Shown here in pieces: positions 16,843 through 25,657 of a stretch of DNA of 64,000 nucleotides. The notes under the pieces were generated by a model. That model worked only from the letters and a program-made list of their open reading frames with translations. It was not told the DNA's origin and ran no database searches. Source of the stretch: JACDAV01 sp964626755 (lineage in GTDB: Bacteria > Chloroflexota > Limnocylindria > Limnocylindrales > CSP1-4); NCBI GenBank assembly GCA_964626755.1, contig CAZVGO010000039.1:10610-74609 (forward strand), read 5' to 3'. The position numbers were made by a program, and so were the translations under genes. Within the stretch, counting starts at the first letter, position 1, and the number at the start of each line of letters is the position of its first letter.

Positions 16843-17694
16843 ATGACCGGTTCCTCGACGGAGGCGCTCGCCTCTCCTCGCGTGAAAACGGCGCGGCGGA
16901 GCGTCCTCTCACTCGCGATCGAAGGGCTCCGGGACATCGCCCGGCGCCGGCGGCTCATCCGCTATCTCGTCGGAGCAGACCTCAAGCGGACCCACGCCGA
17001 CACGATCTTCGGCCAGCTCTGGTGGATCTTCGATCCGCTTCTCCAGATGGCTGTGTACGTCGTGCTCGTCCAGGTCATCTTCCGGGTCCGGATCCCGGAC
17101 TATCCGCTGTTCCTGTTCGCCGCGATCCTGCCGTGGAAGTGGTTCGCCACGACGATCAACGACGCGACGATGTCGGTCGTCAACCGCCAGACCCTCATCC
17201 GCCAGATCCAGTTTCCGAAGGTGGTCCTGCCTACCGCGGCGGTCGTCGCGGGGACGGTCAGCTTCGGGATCGGCCTGATCGCGCTCGCGATCGTGTACGC
17301 CTTCTACCTCGACCGGTTGAGTCCATGGATCCTCCTGCTGCCGGTCGTCGCCGCGGTGCAGCTCGTGCTCACCCTGGCCCTGGCGCTGTCGCTCTCGGCG
17401 ATGAACGCCTTCTATCGCGACGTGCAGAACGTCATGCGCCACATCGTCCGGCTCTGGTTCTACCTCTCGCCCGGCCTGTGGACGATCCACGACATTGCCG
17501 ACCCGACGGCGCGGATGTTGCTCTCGCTCAACCCGTTCACGCCTCTGTTCGAGTCCTATCGCTCGATCACCTGGGGGACCCAGGCGCCCGACTTCGGCGG
17601 CCTTCTCTACGTCCTCATCGTTTCGGTTCTGCTGCTCGTCTTCGGGCTCGCGCTGTTCAAGCGGGTCGAGCCGGCGTTCGCGCGGATCCTGTGA
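16843..17694 (+). CDS. ABC-2 type polysaccharide export permease (Wzm/TagG-like)
   Basis: Membrane subunit of an exporter for lipid-linked glycans. The 283-residue protein has an N-terminal amphipathic stretch, then IRYLVGADLKRTHADTIFGQ with LWWIFDPLLQMAVYVV, the classic start of the ABC2 membrane family, and about six transmembrane segments. FAAILPWKWFATTINDA and LWFYLSPGLWTIHDI are also family-typical. The ATG at 16843 was preferred to the TTG at 16816. TAACCT lies 10 bases upstream, so it may have its own promoter inside the five-gene set. Its stop overlaps the ATPase start by one base. With the ATPase it should flip polyprenyl-PP-linked polysaccharide to the outer face of the membrane. 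Confidence 0.92.
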   Translation: MTGSSTEALASPRVKTARRSVLSLAIEGLRDIARRRRLIRYLVGADLKRTHADTIFGQLWWIFDPLLQMAVYVVLVQVIFRVRIPDYPLFLFAAILPWKWFATTINDATMSVVNRQTLIRQIQFPKVVLPTAAVVAGTVSFGIGLIALAIVYAFYLDRLSPWILLLPVVAAVQLVLTLALALSLSAMNAFYRDVQNVMRHIVRLWFYLSPGLWTIHDIADPTARMLLSLNPFTPLFESYRSITWGTQAPDFGGLLYVLIVSVLLLVFGLALFKRVEPAFARIL

Positions 17695-18503
17695 TGGGCA
17701 CTCCCACTACCCTGCCGGCGATCGAGGTCCAGGACCTCGGCATCCGGTACAACCTGCGGCTCACCCGGCGCACGACCCTGAAGAACTCGCTGCCCGGCCT
17801 CGTCCGTCGGGACGACGGGACGCCGAAGCACTTCTGGGCGCTCCGCCATATCGCCTTTCGCGTCGAGCACGGCGAGTCGCTCGCGGTGATCGGGCCGAAC
17901 GGCGCGGGCAAGAGCACGCTGCTCCTCGCGCTCGCCGGGATCCTCGAGCCGAGCGAGGGCGAGATCCTCACCCACGGCCGGGTATCCACGTTGCTTACGC
18001 TCGGGGCGGGCTTCGAGGTGGAGCTGTCCGGCCGGGACAACATCGATCTCGTCGCGGCATTCCTCGGCATCGACCACCGGGCGATGACGTCTCTCGCGCC
18101 CTCGATCATCGAGTTCGCCGACATCGGCCCGTTCATCGACGCACCCGTGAAGACCTACTCCACCGGAATGAAGGCGCGGCTCGGCTTCGCGATCGCGACC
18201 GCGATCACGCCGGACATCCTCCTGCTCGACGAGGTCCTCGGGACCGGCGACGAGACATTCCGGGCGCGAAGCCAGGGCCGGATCCGCGAGCTCATCGGCC
18301 GGGCAAAGGCGATCGTCCTGGTGACACACGACCTGTCGTACGTCACGGAGTTCTGCAACCGGGCGATCCTCCTCGAGCGCGGCCAGATCATCCGCGAGGG
18401 AGGACCGGAGGAGGTCACCGAGCTTTACCGGCAGCGGGTCGCGGAGCGCAAGCTGCTGGCGGAGGCCGAGAGCCAGCGATTCGCCAGCGCGCCGGCCCGT
18501 TAG
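17694..18503 (+). CDS. ABC polysaccharide exporter ATP-binding protein (Wzt/TagH-like, short form)
   Basis: Energising subunit of the exporter encoded with the preceding permease. The 269-residue product has Walker A GPNGAGKSTLL, Q-loop region LLTLGAGFEVELSGRDNI, signature YSTGMKARLGFAIA, Walker B ILLLDEVLGTGDE and switch His in VTHDL. The sequence before Walker A, with IRYNLRLTRRTTLKNSLPGL and HFWALRHIAFRVEHG, is characteristic of the Wzt/TagH group. The protein stops soon after the nucleotide-binding domain and lacks the C-terminal carbohydrate-binding domain of O9a-type Wzt, so export probably does not depend on recognising a terminal cap. The ATG at 17694 overlaps the permease stop (TGATG). 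Confidence 0.93.
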   Translation: MGTPTTLPAIEVQDLGIRYNLRLTRRTTLKNSLPGLVRRDDGTPKHFWALRHIAFRVEHGESLAVIGPNGAGKSTLLLALAGILEPSEGEILTHGRVSTLLTLGAGFEVELSGRDNIDLVAAFLGIDHRAMTSLAPSIIEFADIGPFIDAPVKTYSTGMKARLGFAIATAITPDILLLDEVLGTGDETFRARSQGRIRELIGRAKAIVLVTHDLSYVTEFCNRAILLERGQIIREGGPEEVTELYRQRVAERKLLAEAESQRFASAPAR

Positions 18504-18549
18504 CCCGGAGGAAGCGACCATCGTCGGACGGTTCACCCGCTCGCCCCGT

Positions 18550-19530
18550 GTGCGGCGCGTCGCGCGCAGGATCCTCGGCCGCCTGGGGATCAGCCAGAGG
18601 GCGCTCATGACTGGCCGGCGACTCGCCGGCGAGAGCTCCACCCATCCTCCCGGCGGCTGGGATCCGGTCCCGGGCGCGTGGCCGACGCCGCCCCGCGTCC
18701 CCGGCGTGCCGTTCGAGATCGTCCGGACGAGGCACCCCGAGGACGGGGTCCGGCCGGTCTTCGACATCGACCTGTTCGAGCGGCTCAACGCCGAGTACAC
18801 GGACCGGCCGCTCGTGCCGGAACCGCTCCAGTACGACGAGGACGCCATGGCCGAGCGCGCCCGTGACCGCCTCGCCTGGGTCCACAAGACGGTCGACCTG
18901 CGGGGCAAGCGGGTCCTCGAGCTTGGGTGCGGCGGCGGATTCGAGGTCTGGCTGCTGGCTCATCACTTCGGCGCCGATGCGTGGGGCGTCGACATCGCCG
19001 AGCGGGCCGCGTGGAAGACCCTGGCCGACGACCGGACCCACCTCGTCCTCGCCGACCTCGCCGTCGACCGCCCCTTCCCCGAGAGCCACTTCGACCGGGT
19101 CTACTCCTTCTACGTGTTCGAGCACGTCAGCCACCCCTACGCGGCGCTGGCCGAGATCTTCCGCGTCCTCAGGCCCGGCGGTCTCGCCTGGATCGCCGCC
19201 AACCTCCATCGCGGTCCGATGGCGTCGCACCGCTACAAGGACGTCAAGTTCCCCTTCCCGCACCTCTTGTTCACCGACGACGTCTTTCGCGAGTTCTACC
19301 GGCGGCGGAACCTGCCGGAGCTGGAGGCGGCCTGGGTGAACCGGCTGACCTGGGCCGAGTACGAGGACCATTTCGCGCGGATCGGGTTCCGCGTCCGCCG
19401 GCAGACGTTCCGCGAGACGCCGCTCGACGAGGCGTTCTACGCCCGATTCGAATCAATCCTGGGGCGCTATCCGCGGACAGACCTCCAGCGCGACTTCTTC
19501 CAGGTCGTCCTCGAGAAGCCGGCCCGCTAG
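18550..19530 (+). CDS. class I SAM-dependent methyltransferase
   Basis: A 326-residue protein with a Rossmann methyltransferase core. Motif I is VLELGCGGGFEVWLLAHHFG, followed by AWGVDIAE, the acidic motif FDRVYSFYVFEHVSHP and LRPGGLAWIAANLHRG. It closes the plus-strand set of two glycosyltransferases and Wzm/Wzt, so methylation of the exported glycan or of its lipid carrier is plausible. GTG 18550 is the first standard start, but a strong GGAGGA at 18507-18512 sits 37 bp upstream of it and 7 bp before an in-frame ATC at 18520. The real start could therefore be ATC, adding ten residues. The gene ends 6 bp from the converging gene at 19537. Confidence 0.8.
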   Translation: MRRVARRILGRLGISQRALMTGRRLAGESSTHPPGGWDPVPGAWPTPPRVPGVPFEIVRTRHPEDGVRPVFDIDLFERLNAEYTDRPLVPEPLQYDEDAMAERARDRLAWVHKTVDLRGKRVLELGCGGGFEVWLLAHHFGADAWGVDIAERAAWKTLADDRTHLVLADLAVDRPFPESHFDRVYSFYVFEHVSHPYAALAEIFRVLRPGGLAWIAANLHRGPMASHRYKDVKFPFPHLLFTDDVFREFYRRRNLPELEAAWVNRLTWAEYEDHFARIGFRVRRQTFRETPLDEAFYARFESILGRYPRTDLQRDFFQVVLEKPAR

Positions 19531-19536
19531 CTGCCG

Positions 19537-20796
19537 TCAGGCGAGGCGGTCGTACAGCTCCAGCAGCCGCTCGACCTGGCGATCCCACGCGTACTTGCCG
19601 CGGGCGGCCGCGAGGGCCTTGACATGGAACGCCCGGCGGCGTTTCGGGGGAGCATCGAGGATCTCGCGGATCGCCCGGGCGATATCCGCGGGCGAGGTCG
19701 GGTCGCACAGGACGCCGAAGCCCGCTGCGTTGACGATCTCCGCCATCCCCGGCAGGTCGGACACGACGACCGGCGTCCCCGCGCCCATCGCGTCGAAGAG
19801 CTTCGTCGGGGTGTTGAGACGATGGTTGAGCGTGGTCGCCTGGACGGGCATCGCGTGGACGTCCGCGCTGGCGTTGAGGGACAGGAGATCCTCCGGCGGC
19901 GCGGCCGGAAGGAAGTGGATCCGCTTGGCGTGCGGAACGTGGGCGGCGCGCGCTTCGATCGCCGCCTTCTGGCCGCCGTCGCCGAGGACGACGAGCGCGG
20001 CATCGTCGACGAGGCCGATCGCGTCGACCAGCTCCTCGATCCCCCGGTGGGGCTGGATCGCGCCGAGGTGGAGGACGACCCGTGTCGACGCCGGCAGCCG
20101 GAAGCGCTCGTGGAAGCGGCGCTCCGGGGGATCCGGTGGGTCCCACGCCACGGGTCCATTCATCACGATGACCGGTGTCACGCCGAGCATCCGCTCGAGG
20201 ACCTCCGCGTACGGCCGGCTGACGGTGACGACCGCGTCCGCCGCGCGCGCCCAGCGCCGCTCGCCCCGGGCGAGGAGGCGGCGCCACGGGCCGGGAAGCC
20301 GGGCGAACCGGGCGCTCTCGACATGGACGTCGCGCGAGTCGTAGACGACCCGGCCGCCTCGCTCCGCGCGGAGGTGAAGCGCGACCGGCAGCGTGACAAG
20401 TCCCTCCGACTGCCAGATGTCACCGTCCGTGACCTGCGCGCCGATGCGCGCGGCCCACTGCCGGGCGAGGAGGAGGTAGCGGACGGCCTGGACCGCGCGG
20501 CCGATGGTGTCGCGGACCCGGTCCCGCGGCGAGCGGCGGCGCGGGCCGCCGGCCCCGGGCGGGAGCGGCGGTGACGGCAGCCAGGCGAGTGGCCGCGGCT
20601 GCTCGATCCGGACAATGGTGAAGTGCTGGGGCCCGTGACCCTCGGAGGGACCCTCTCGACTCGGGAGACCCTCCGCTGCCCGGGCGACGACGGTCACGCG
20701 ATGGCCGGCCGCGGCGAGGCTGTTGGCGATCTTCCACGACCGCGAATCGGACGTGAACGGGTTGTTGAGGAGGAGGACGACGTGGCGCGTCGTCAT
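19537..20796 (-). CDS. glycosyltransferase family 4 (GT-B)
   Basis: A 419-residue GT-B enzyme. It begins RHVVLLLNNPFTSDSRSWKI and has VVYDSRDVHVESARFARLPG in the acceptor domain. The donor domain carries VVLHLGAIQPHRGIEELVDA and NTPTKLFDAMGAGTPVVVSD. In that motif the usual Glu of KLFE is Asp (KLFD), a conservative change. It is the last gene of a long minus-strand operon beginning with the acyltransferase at 27470 or earlier. Its ATG overlaps the previous stop by four bases (ATGA). It is paralogous to 20793-22094 and 12330-13685. Since the operon makes an activated diacetamido uronic acid, at least one of the two terminal glycosyltransferases probably transfers it; which one is unknown. Confidence 0.86.
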   Translation of the reverse strand: MTTRHVVLLLNNPFTSDSRSWKIANSLAAAGHRVTVVARAAEGLPSREGPSEGHGPQHFTIVRIEQPRPLAWLPSPPLPPGAGGPRRRSPRDRVRDTIGRAVQAVRYLLLARQWAARIGAQVTDGDIWQSEGLVTLPVALHLRAERGGRVVYDSRDVHVESARFARLPGPWRRLLARGERRWARAADAVVTVSRPYAEVLERMLGVTPVIVMNGPVAWDPPDPPERRFHERFRLPASTRVVLHLGAIQPHRGIEELVDAIGLVDDAALVVLGDGGQKAAIEARAAHVPHAKRIHFLPAAPPEDLLSLNASADVHAMPVQATTLNHRLNTPTKLFDAMGAGTPVVVSDLPGMAEIVNAAGFGVLCDPTSPADIARAIREILDAPPKRRRAFHVKALAAARGKYAWDRQVERLLELYDRLA

Positions 20797-22094
20797 TCGA
20801 GATCCCGGAATGCGTCGATCAGCCGCTTGCGCTCGATCTCCCAGTTGAGGGACTCGAGGGCGGTGGCCCGGATCGCCCTGCGGCGCGCGTCACGCTCCTC
20901 CGGCGAGGCGTCGAGCAGAGCGGCGATCGCCGCCCCGACGGCGGCGGGAGTCCAGGGATCGACGACGACGCCCAGCCCGTGCTCGCGGACGAGCCGGGCC
21001 GTGAACGTGCCCCCCGCGACGACGACCGGTACGCCCGCCATCGCGGCCTCGAACAGCTTGTTCGGTGTCGTCAGTGCCTGGTTTCGGGTGACCGGTGGGG
21101 TGCCGACGAACGCGACGTCCGCGCCGGCGGTCCACGTGAGGAGCTCGCCCGGCGGGACGGCCGCGCCGACGACGATCCGTTCGGGCGCGGCGGCGCTCTC
21201 CGCCCGCAACACCGCCTCGAGCGGCCCGAAACCGACGAACGCGGCCGTCACCGGACGATCGACCAGGGGCGGCTCGCGGAGTGCGGCGAGCAGCACATCG
21301 ATCCCCTGGTCCGGCCGGAACGCACCCTGGTAGATCACGACGTCCCGGGCCGCGGGGATGCGCGTGCCGATCGACGTGCGGAGGCGGATCGGTCGCGGCA
21401 CCGGCTCGCTCGCACGCCACCGCTCGCGGGCGTTCATGACGACGGTCGGCCGGTTGACCCTGAACCGCGCCGCAACCTCGTCCGCCATCGCCGGTGTCAC
21501 GGCCAGCAGCGCGGCCGCGCCGCGCATCCAGTGCGCCTCGCGGCGTCGGAGGTAGGCCTTGGCCGGCCCCGGCAGGGCGGCGAGGCGCCCCGAGTCGACG
21601 TGGAGGTCGGCGACGTCGTAGACGTACCGTCCGCCCCTGCGCCGGGCGACATCCGCGGCGACGGGGAGCGCGACGAGGGCCTTTGCGACGAACACGCGGG
21701 CGTCGGGCGCGGCCGCGCGAACCGCGTGGGCCCACGGTTGGATCCGGCCCCGATACGCGAGGATCTCGAGGGCGCGGCGGAGCGGCGCCCGGACGATCTC
21801 GGGGAAGCCGGCGCGGCGCGGCGGCAGCTGTTCCGCATCCGGGTCGAGCCCGACGAGGCGGCCGGCGATGCCCCGGAGCGGCCGGGGCAGCGCTGCGAGG
21901 ATGCGCCGCTCGACAGCCGGCCGGCGAACGACGACGCCGCTCGGCAGCGCTTCCTCGGCGGGCAGGTGAGGCGCGGGCATCGCCACGACGACGACCGTCC
22001 AGCCGTCGCGGGCGAGGGCCTCCGCGGCCCGGCGGTGGCGCGAATCGAACTCGAAGGTGTTCGCGGTGACGAAGGCGACCGAACCGCGGGTCAT
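20793..22094 (-). CDS. glycosyltransferase family 4 (GT-B)
   Basis: A 433-residue GT-B protein, paralogue of the next downstream gene. It starts MTRGSVAFVTANTFEFDSRH, has YVYDVADLHVDSGRLAALPG in the first domain, and VVIYQGAFRPDQGIDVLLAA plus TTPNKLFEAAMAGVPVVVAG in the donor domain, where the conserved Glu follows NKLF. The ATG at 22094 overlaps the epimerase stop (ATGA), and the stop overlaps the next start in the same way. In-frame sequence further upstream lies inside the epimerase gene in another frame and is not coding. Sugar specificity is inferred only from operon context. Confidence 0.86.
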   Translation of the reverse strand: MTRGSVAFVTANTFEFDSRHRRAAEALARDGWTVVVVAMPAPHLPAEEALPSGVVVRRPAVERRILAALPRPLRGIAGRLVGLDPDAEQLPPRRAGFPEIVRAPLRRALEILAYRGRIQPWAHAVRAAAPDARVFVAKALVALPVAADVARRRGGRYVYDVADLHVDSGRLAALPGPAKAYLRRREAHWMRGAAALLAVTPAMADEVAARFRVNRPTVVMNARERWRASEPVPRPIRLRTSIGTRIPAARDVVIYQGAFRPDQGIDVLLAALREPPLVDRPVTAAFVGFGPLEAVLRAESAAAPERIVVGAAVPPGELLTWTAGADVAFVGTPPVTRNQALTTPNKLFEAAMAGVPVVVAGGTFTARLVREHGLGVVVDPWTPAAVGAAIAALLDASPEERDARRRAIRATALESLNWEIERKRLIDAFRDLE

Positions 22095-23191
22095 GGGGCG
22101 TCGAGGGCCGCGGCGATCGCCTCTGCCGCCCCGGCCGGTCGGAGGTCGAGCGTGGCCGCCCGGTCGCGCGCCGCCGCCCCGGCCTCCCCGGCCGGCGCAA
22201 GTCGGGCCAGCTCCGCGACCGCCCGCTCCGCATCGAGGCCGATGACCGCCATCCGCCCGTCCGAGCCCGCGAGCGCCTCGACCCACTCGGTCGTTCCGCG
22301 CAGGACGAGACACGGCACGTGCAGCCAGGCGCTCTCCCGCTGGACGCCGCCGCTGTCGGTCAGCACGGCGGCCGCATGGAGCTGGAGCGCGAGCGACATC
22401 CGGTAGCCGAGCGGCTCCGTGACGAGGACGTTCGGCCCGGGACCGGCGGCTTCGCGATCCATCGCCACGCGCGTCCCGGGGTGGAGTGCGAGGATCACCG
22501 GCCGGTCGGGCCGGGCGACAGCGCGGAGGAGCCGGGTCCAGGCCCGGACCGCCTCGGGCACGCGGTTCTCGGCCCGGTGGATCGTGGCGAACAGGTACCC
22601 ACCCGGCGAGAGGCCCTCGACCGGCAGCGCGCGCAGGACGGCCGGGTCACGCACGTCGCACGAGACGCGAGCCGCGAGATCCTGCATGAGGTCGCCCACG
22701 AGGTCCACGCCGTCGACGATCCCCTCGGCCGCGAGATTCGCGACCGCGGTGGGGGTCGGCGCGAACCGCCAGCGCGAGAGGTGGTCCGCGACGATCCGGT
22801 TGATCTCCTCGGGCATCGACCGGTCGAATGAGCGGAGGCCGGCCTCGACGTGGGCGACCGGGATCGTCAGCTTGGCTGCCGCGAGGGCGCCCGCGAGGGT
22901 CGAGTTCGTGTCGCCGTAGACGAGGACGGCGTCGGGCCGCTCGCGCAGGAGGATCGACTCGACCCCGGAGAGGATCGCGCCGGTCTGCGCGGCGTGGCTG
23001 CCGCTCCCGATGCCCAGCGTCTCGTCCGGCGCCGGCAGCGACAGCTCCTCGAAGAACGCGCCGGCGAGGGCATCGTCGTAATGCTGGCCGGTGTCGACGA
23101 AGCACTCCTCGTGATGCTGCCGGAGGACCGGCGAGAGCGCCGCCGCCTTGATCAGCTGGGGGCGCGTGCCGACGACGCTGACAATCCGCAC
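22091..23191 (-). CDS. non-hydrolysing UDP-HexNAc 2-epimerase, WbpI-type by context
   Basis: The 366-residue product is a WecB/WbpI-family epimerase: VRIVSVVGTRPQLIKAAALS, FVDTGQHYDDALAGAFFEEL, VYGDTNSTLAGALAAAK, AHVEAGLRSFDRSMPEEINR, TIHRAEN and LTDSGGVQRESAWLHVPCLV. It sits directly after the dehydrogenase, Gfo/Idh, DegT and acyltransferase genes, the exact set used in Pseudomonas for UDP-ManNAc(3NAc)A. Its most likely substrate is therefore UDP-2,3-diacetamido-glucuronic acid, epimerised at C2. The GTG at 23191 was taken because it gives the family's standard N-terminus; readings further upstream run through the neighbouring gene. The two epimerases of the window are clearly different proteins, which fits two substrates. 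Confidence 0.85.
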   Translation of the reverse strand: MRIVSVVGTRPQLIKAAALSPVLRQHHEECFVDTGQHYDDALAGAFFEELSLPAPDETLGIGSGSHAAQTGAILSGVESILLRERPDAVLVYGDTNSTLAGALAAAKLTIPVAHVEAGLRSFDRSMPEEINRIVADHLSRWRFAPTPTAVANLAAEGIVDGVDLVGDLMQDLAARVSCDVRDPAVLRALPVEGLSPGGYLFATIHRAENRVPEAVRAWTRLLRAVARPDRPVILALHPGTRVAMDREAAGPGPNVLVTEPLGYRMSLALQLHAAAVLTDSGGVQRESAWLHVPCLVLRGTTEWVEALAGSDGRMAVIGLDAERAVAELARLAPAGEAGAAARDRAATLDLRPAGAAEAIAAALDAP

Positions 23192-23201
23192 GATGGGGAG
23201 C

Positions 23202-24611
23202 CTAGCGGGTTCCGGGCACGCCGACCCCCTGGTACGCCACGCCCTTCGGGACCTCGAGGCCCCGGAGCGAGTTGCGACCGTCGAACACGAGCTCGAGATC
23301 CGGAAACCACCCGAAGTCGAGGTCGCGGAACGCCGGGTCGGCCGTCTGGGTGACGATCGCCCGGAACGGCGCGGTCTCGCCCCACTGCCAGGGCGCGGCA
23401 TTCGTCCGCCCGATCTCCTCGGCCGACAGCAGTGGATCCCACGCCGCGACCACCGCGCCGTGGAACGTCAGGCGGTCGATGAGGGGCAGCGCCCGCGAGT
23501 AGGCGAGCTCCTTCACGCCGTGACGATACGTCAGCCCGAGGACGAGGATCGGGACACCGTCGAGCGACTCGAGGCGTTTCTGGATGGCCTTGATCGCGAG
23601 GCCCACCTGGCCGTCGTTCACCCGCCGCGCCTGGGCGATCAGCTCGAGCTCCGGGGCACGGGCCAGCAGGAAATGGGGATAGACGGGGATGCAGTGACCA
23701 CCGACGCCGAGGCCGGGCTGGTGAATGTGGCTGTACGGCTGGCTGTTCGCGGCCGCGATGACCTCCTGGACGTCGACCCCGGCCCTGTCCGCGTAGCGCG
23801 CCAGCTCGTTCGCCAGCGCGATGTTCACGTCGCGGTACGTCGTGTCGGCGAGCTTCGACAGCTCGGCGGCCTCGGCCGAGCTCATCGCGACGATCTCCGC
23901 GTCGAGCACCGAGTCGTAGAACGACGCTGCCCGCGCGGTCGAGGCGGGGCCGAGACCGCCGATGAGCTTTGGATAGGTGGCCAGGTTTCGAAGTGCCGCG
24001 CCCGAGTAGAGCCGCTCCGGGGAGAACGCGACGAACAGGTCCTCGTCGACCCGCAGGCCGGTCGCTTCTGTCAGCCGAGCCCCGTACCGGGCGCGGGTGT
24101 CGCCGACCGGCAGGGTCGTCTCGAAGATCACCGTGGAGCCGGCACGGAGCCCCGGCGCGACCGAGTCGACCGCCGCGTCCATGGACCGGTGATCGGGCCG
24201 CTGCTCGTCGTCGAGGATCACCGGGACGATGAGCACGACGACGTCGGCGTCGCGGGCGGCCGCCGCGCCGTCGGTCGTAGCCCGGAGCCGGCCGTCGGCG
24301 TGGGCGGCGGCGACGAGCTCCGCGAGCCCGGGCTCCTCGCCCACGTGCGACCGACCCTCATTGATCGCCGCGACCACGGCCTCCTGGACGTCGACCGCGA
24401 CGACCCGCCAGCCGTGGGATGCGAACTGGGCCGCGAGCGGCAGACCCATCTTGCCGGCCCCGACGACGGCCACGACCCCGGCCGTGCCGGGCGCCCCTAT
24501 CCACGGCGAAGCGAGACGGGCAGCATCGTGGAGGCACGGGTTCGGCGGCACATCGATCGACAGCCCCAGGAAGCTCGGCCCGGCCTGGCTCGGGCGCGTC
24601 GTGATCGTCAC
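23202..24611 (-). CDS. UDP-HexNAc C6 dehydrogenase in a diacetamido-uronic-acid operon
   Basis: A 469-residue nucleotide-sugar dehydrogenase. After a 40-residue unrelated N-terminus comes VVAVVGAGKMGLPLAAQFAS (Rossmann), then VVLIVPVILDDEQ, FVAFSPERLYSG, KLADTTYRDVNIALANELA and SHIHQPGLGVGGHC with the catalytic Cys. The C-terminal domain has PILVLGLTYRHGVKELAYSR. It differs from the WbpA-type enzyme at 9691-10995 in the segment before the Cys (PYSHIHQPG instead of FGFM..TPGPG), so the two may oxidise different sugars. The GTG start at 24611 overlaps the oxidoreductase stop as GTGA. Within this operon it supplies the first step, oxidation of UDP-GlcNAc at C6, or an equivalent one. Confidence 0.87.
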   Translation of the reverse strand: MTITTRPSQAGPSFLGLSIDVPPNPCLHDAARLASPWIGAPGTAGVVAVVGAGKMGLPLAAQFASHGWRVVAVDVQEAVVAAINEGRSHVGEEPGLAELVAAAHADGRLRATTDGAAAARDADVVVLIVPVILDDEQRPDHRSMDAAVDSVAPGLRAGSTVIFETTLPVGDTRARYGARLTEATGLRVDEDLFVAFSPERLYSGAALRNLATYPKLIGGLGPASTARAASFYDSVLDAEIVAMSSAEAAELSKLADTTYRDVNIALANELARYADRAGVDVQEVIAAANSQPYSHIHQPGLGVGGHCIPVYPHFLLARAPELELIAQARRVNDGQVGLAIKAIQKRLESLDGVPILVLGLTYRHGVKELAYSRALPLIDRLTFHGAVVAAWDPLLSAEEIGRTNAAPWQWGETAPFRAIVTQTADPAFRDLDFGWFPDLELVFDGRNSLRGLEVPKGVAYQGVGVPGTR

Positions 24612-25657
24612 GCCGGCGATCCCCCGGCCACCACGTCGTCCAGCCGGACCGCCTGGTGGGCCGCCGCCGAGGCGAGCAGCGCCTCCGCGATGGCTATCGC
24701 CCAGACGCCGTCCTCCACGTCGACCTGCGGGTCGGCACCGTCGCGGGCCATGCGGACGAATGCCTCGATCTCCGCTGCGAGCGGCTCCGCCGCGGCGACC
24801 GGCAGCTCGGCGACCTCGCCCTCGAACGTCGGGGCGTACCCGCCGAGCAGCTTCGGGTTCGTCGTGTCGGTCGCCCGGGTGAACGTCAGCCGCTGGCTGA
24901 GGTAGTCGAGCTCGAACATCCCCTCCTCACCGACGACCACGAGCTGGCGCCGCTTCGCGGGGGTTAGCCAGTTGACGTCGAGCATCCCGGTGGTGCCGGA
25001 CGGGAAGTGGAGGAGGCCGAACAGGAGGTCCTCGTGCTCGCCGTGGATCCGCCGGGCCGTCTCCGCGTAGACCCGCTCCGGCCGCTCGCCTGCCACCCAC
25101 GACAGCATGTCGACGTCGTGGGTCGCGAGGTCGACGGTCACACCGACGTCGCGGATCCGGGCCGGGAACGGGCCCGCCCGCCGGCTGGCGATCGCGTAGA
25201 CCGTGGATAACCATCCATCGCGCAGCAGCCGTCCCAGCTCGAGGACGGCCGGGTTGAATCGCTCGACGTGACCCACCTGCACCGGCACGCCGCGCTCGCG
25301 GGCAGCCCGGGCGATCTCGCGTCCGTCGGCGGACGAGGCGGCAAGCGGCTTCTCGACGAGCAGAGGCAGGCCCCGCTCGATCGCGGCGAGGGCGATCGCG
25401 AGGTGGGCCGTCGTCGGGGCGGCCACGATCACCGCGTCGAGCTCGGCCTCGGCGAGCATCGCAAGCGGCTCGTCGAACCTCTGGGCGCCGGGTGGGCTGG
25501 TCGCCCCGCGGAGTGCCCCGGGATCGGGATCGGCGATCGCGACCACGTCGACGTCGTCGCGTCCGACGAGCACCCGGAGGTGGTTGCGGCCCATCGAGCC
25601 GAGCCCGGCGAGGCCCACCCGGAGGGGACGGCCCGCCGAGCGTCGCCCGCCGGTCAC
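24608..25657 (-). CDS. Gfo/Idh/MocA oxidoreductase (WbpB/WlbA-type UDP-GlcNAcA 3-dehydrogenase)
   Basis: NAD-dependent oxidation of the C3 hydroxyl of UDP-GlcNAc-uronic acid to a 3-keto intermediate. The 349-residue protein has LRVGLAGLGSMGRNHLRVL, VVAIADPD, the family signature LPLLVEKPLAA with the catalytic Lys, VQVGHVERFNPAV (shared with WlbA/WbpB) and DLATHDVDMLSWV with the active-site His. A beta-sheet domain (MLDVNWLTPAKRRQLVVVGE) follows. It starts with GTG overlapping the aminotransferase stop (GTGA) and ends in the same overlap with the dehydrogenase. The specific reaction is inferred from the VGHVERFNP match plus operon order; the family is certain. Confidence 0.88.
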   Translation of the reverse strand: MTGGRRSAGRPLRVGLAGLGSMGRNHLRVLVGRDDVDVVAIADPDPGALRGATSPPGAQRFDEPLAMLAEAELDAVIVAAPTTAHLAIALAAIERGLPLLVEKPLAASSADGREIARAARERGVPVQVGHVERFNPAVLELGRLLRDGWLSTVYAIASRRAGPFPARIRDVGVTVDLATHDVDMLSWVAGERPERVYAETARRIHGEHEDLLFGLLHFPSGTTGMLDVNWLTPAKRRQLVVVGEEGMFELDYLSQRLTFTRATDTTNPKLLGGYAPTFEGEVAELPVAAAEPLAAEIEAFVRMARDGADPQVDVEDGVWAIAIAEALLASAAAHQAVRLDDVVAGGSPA

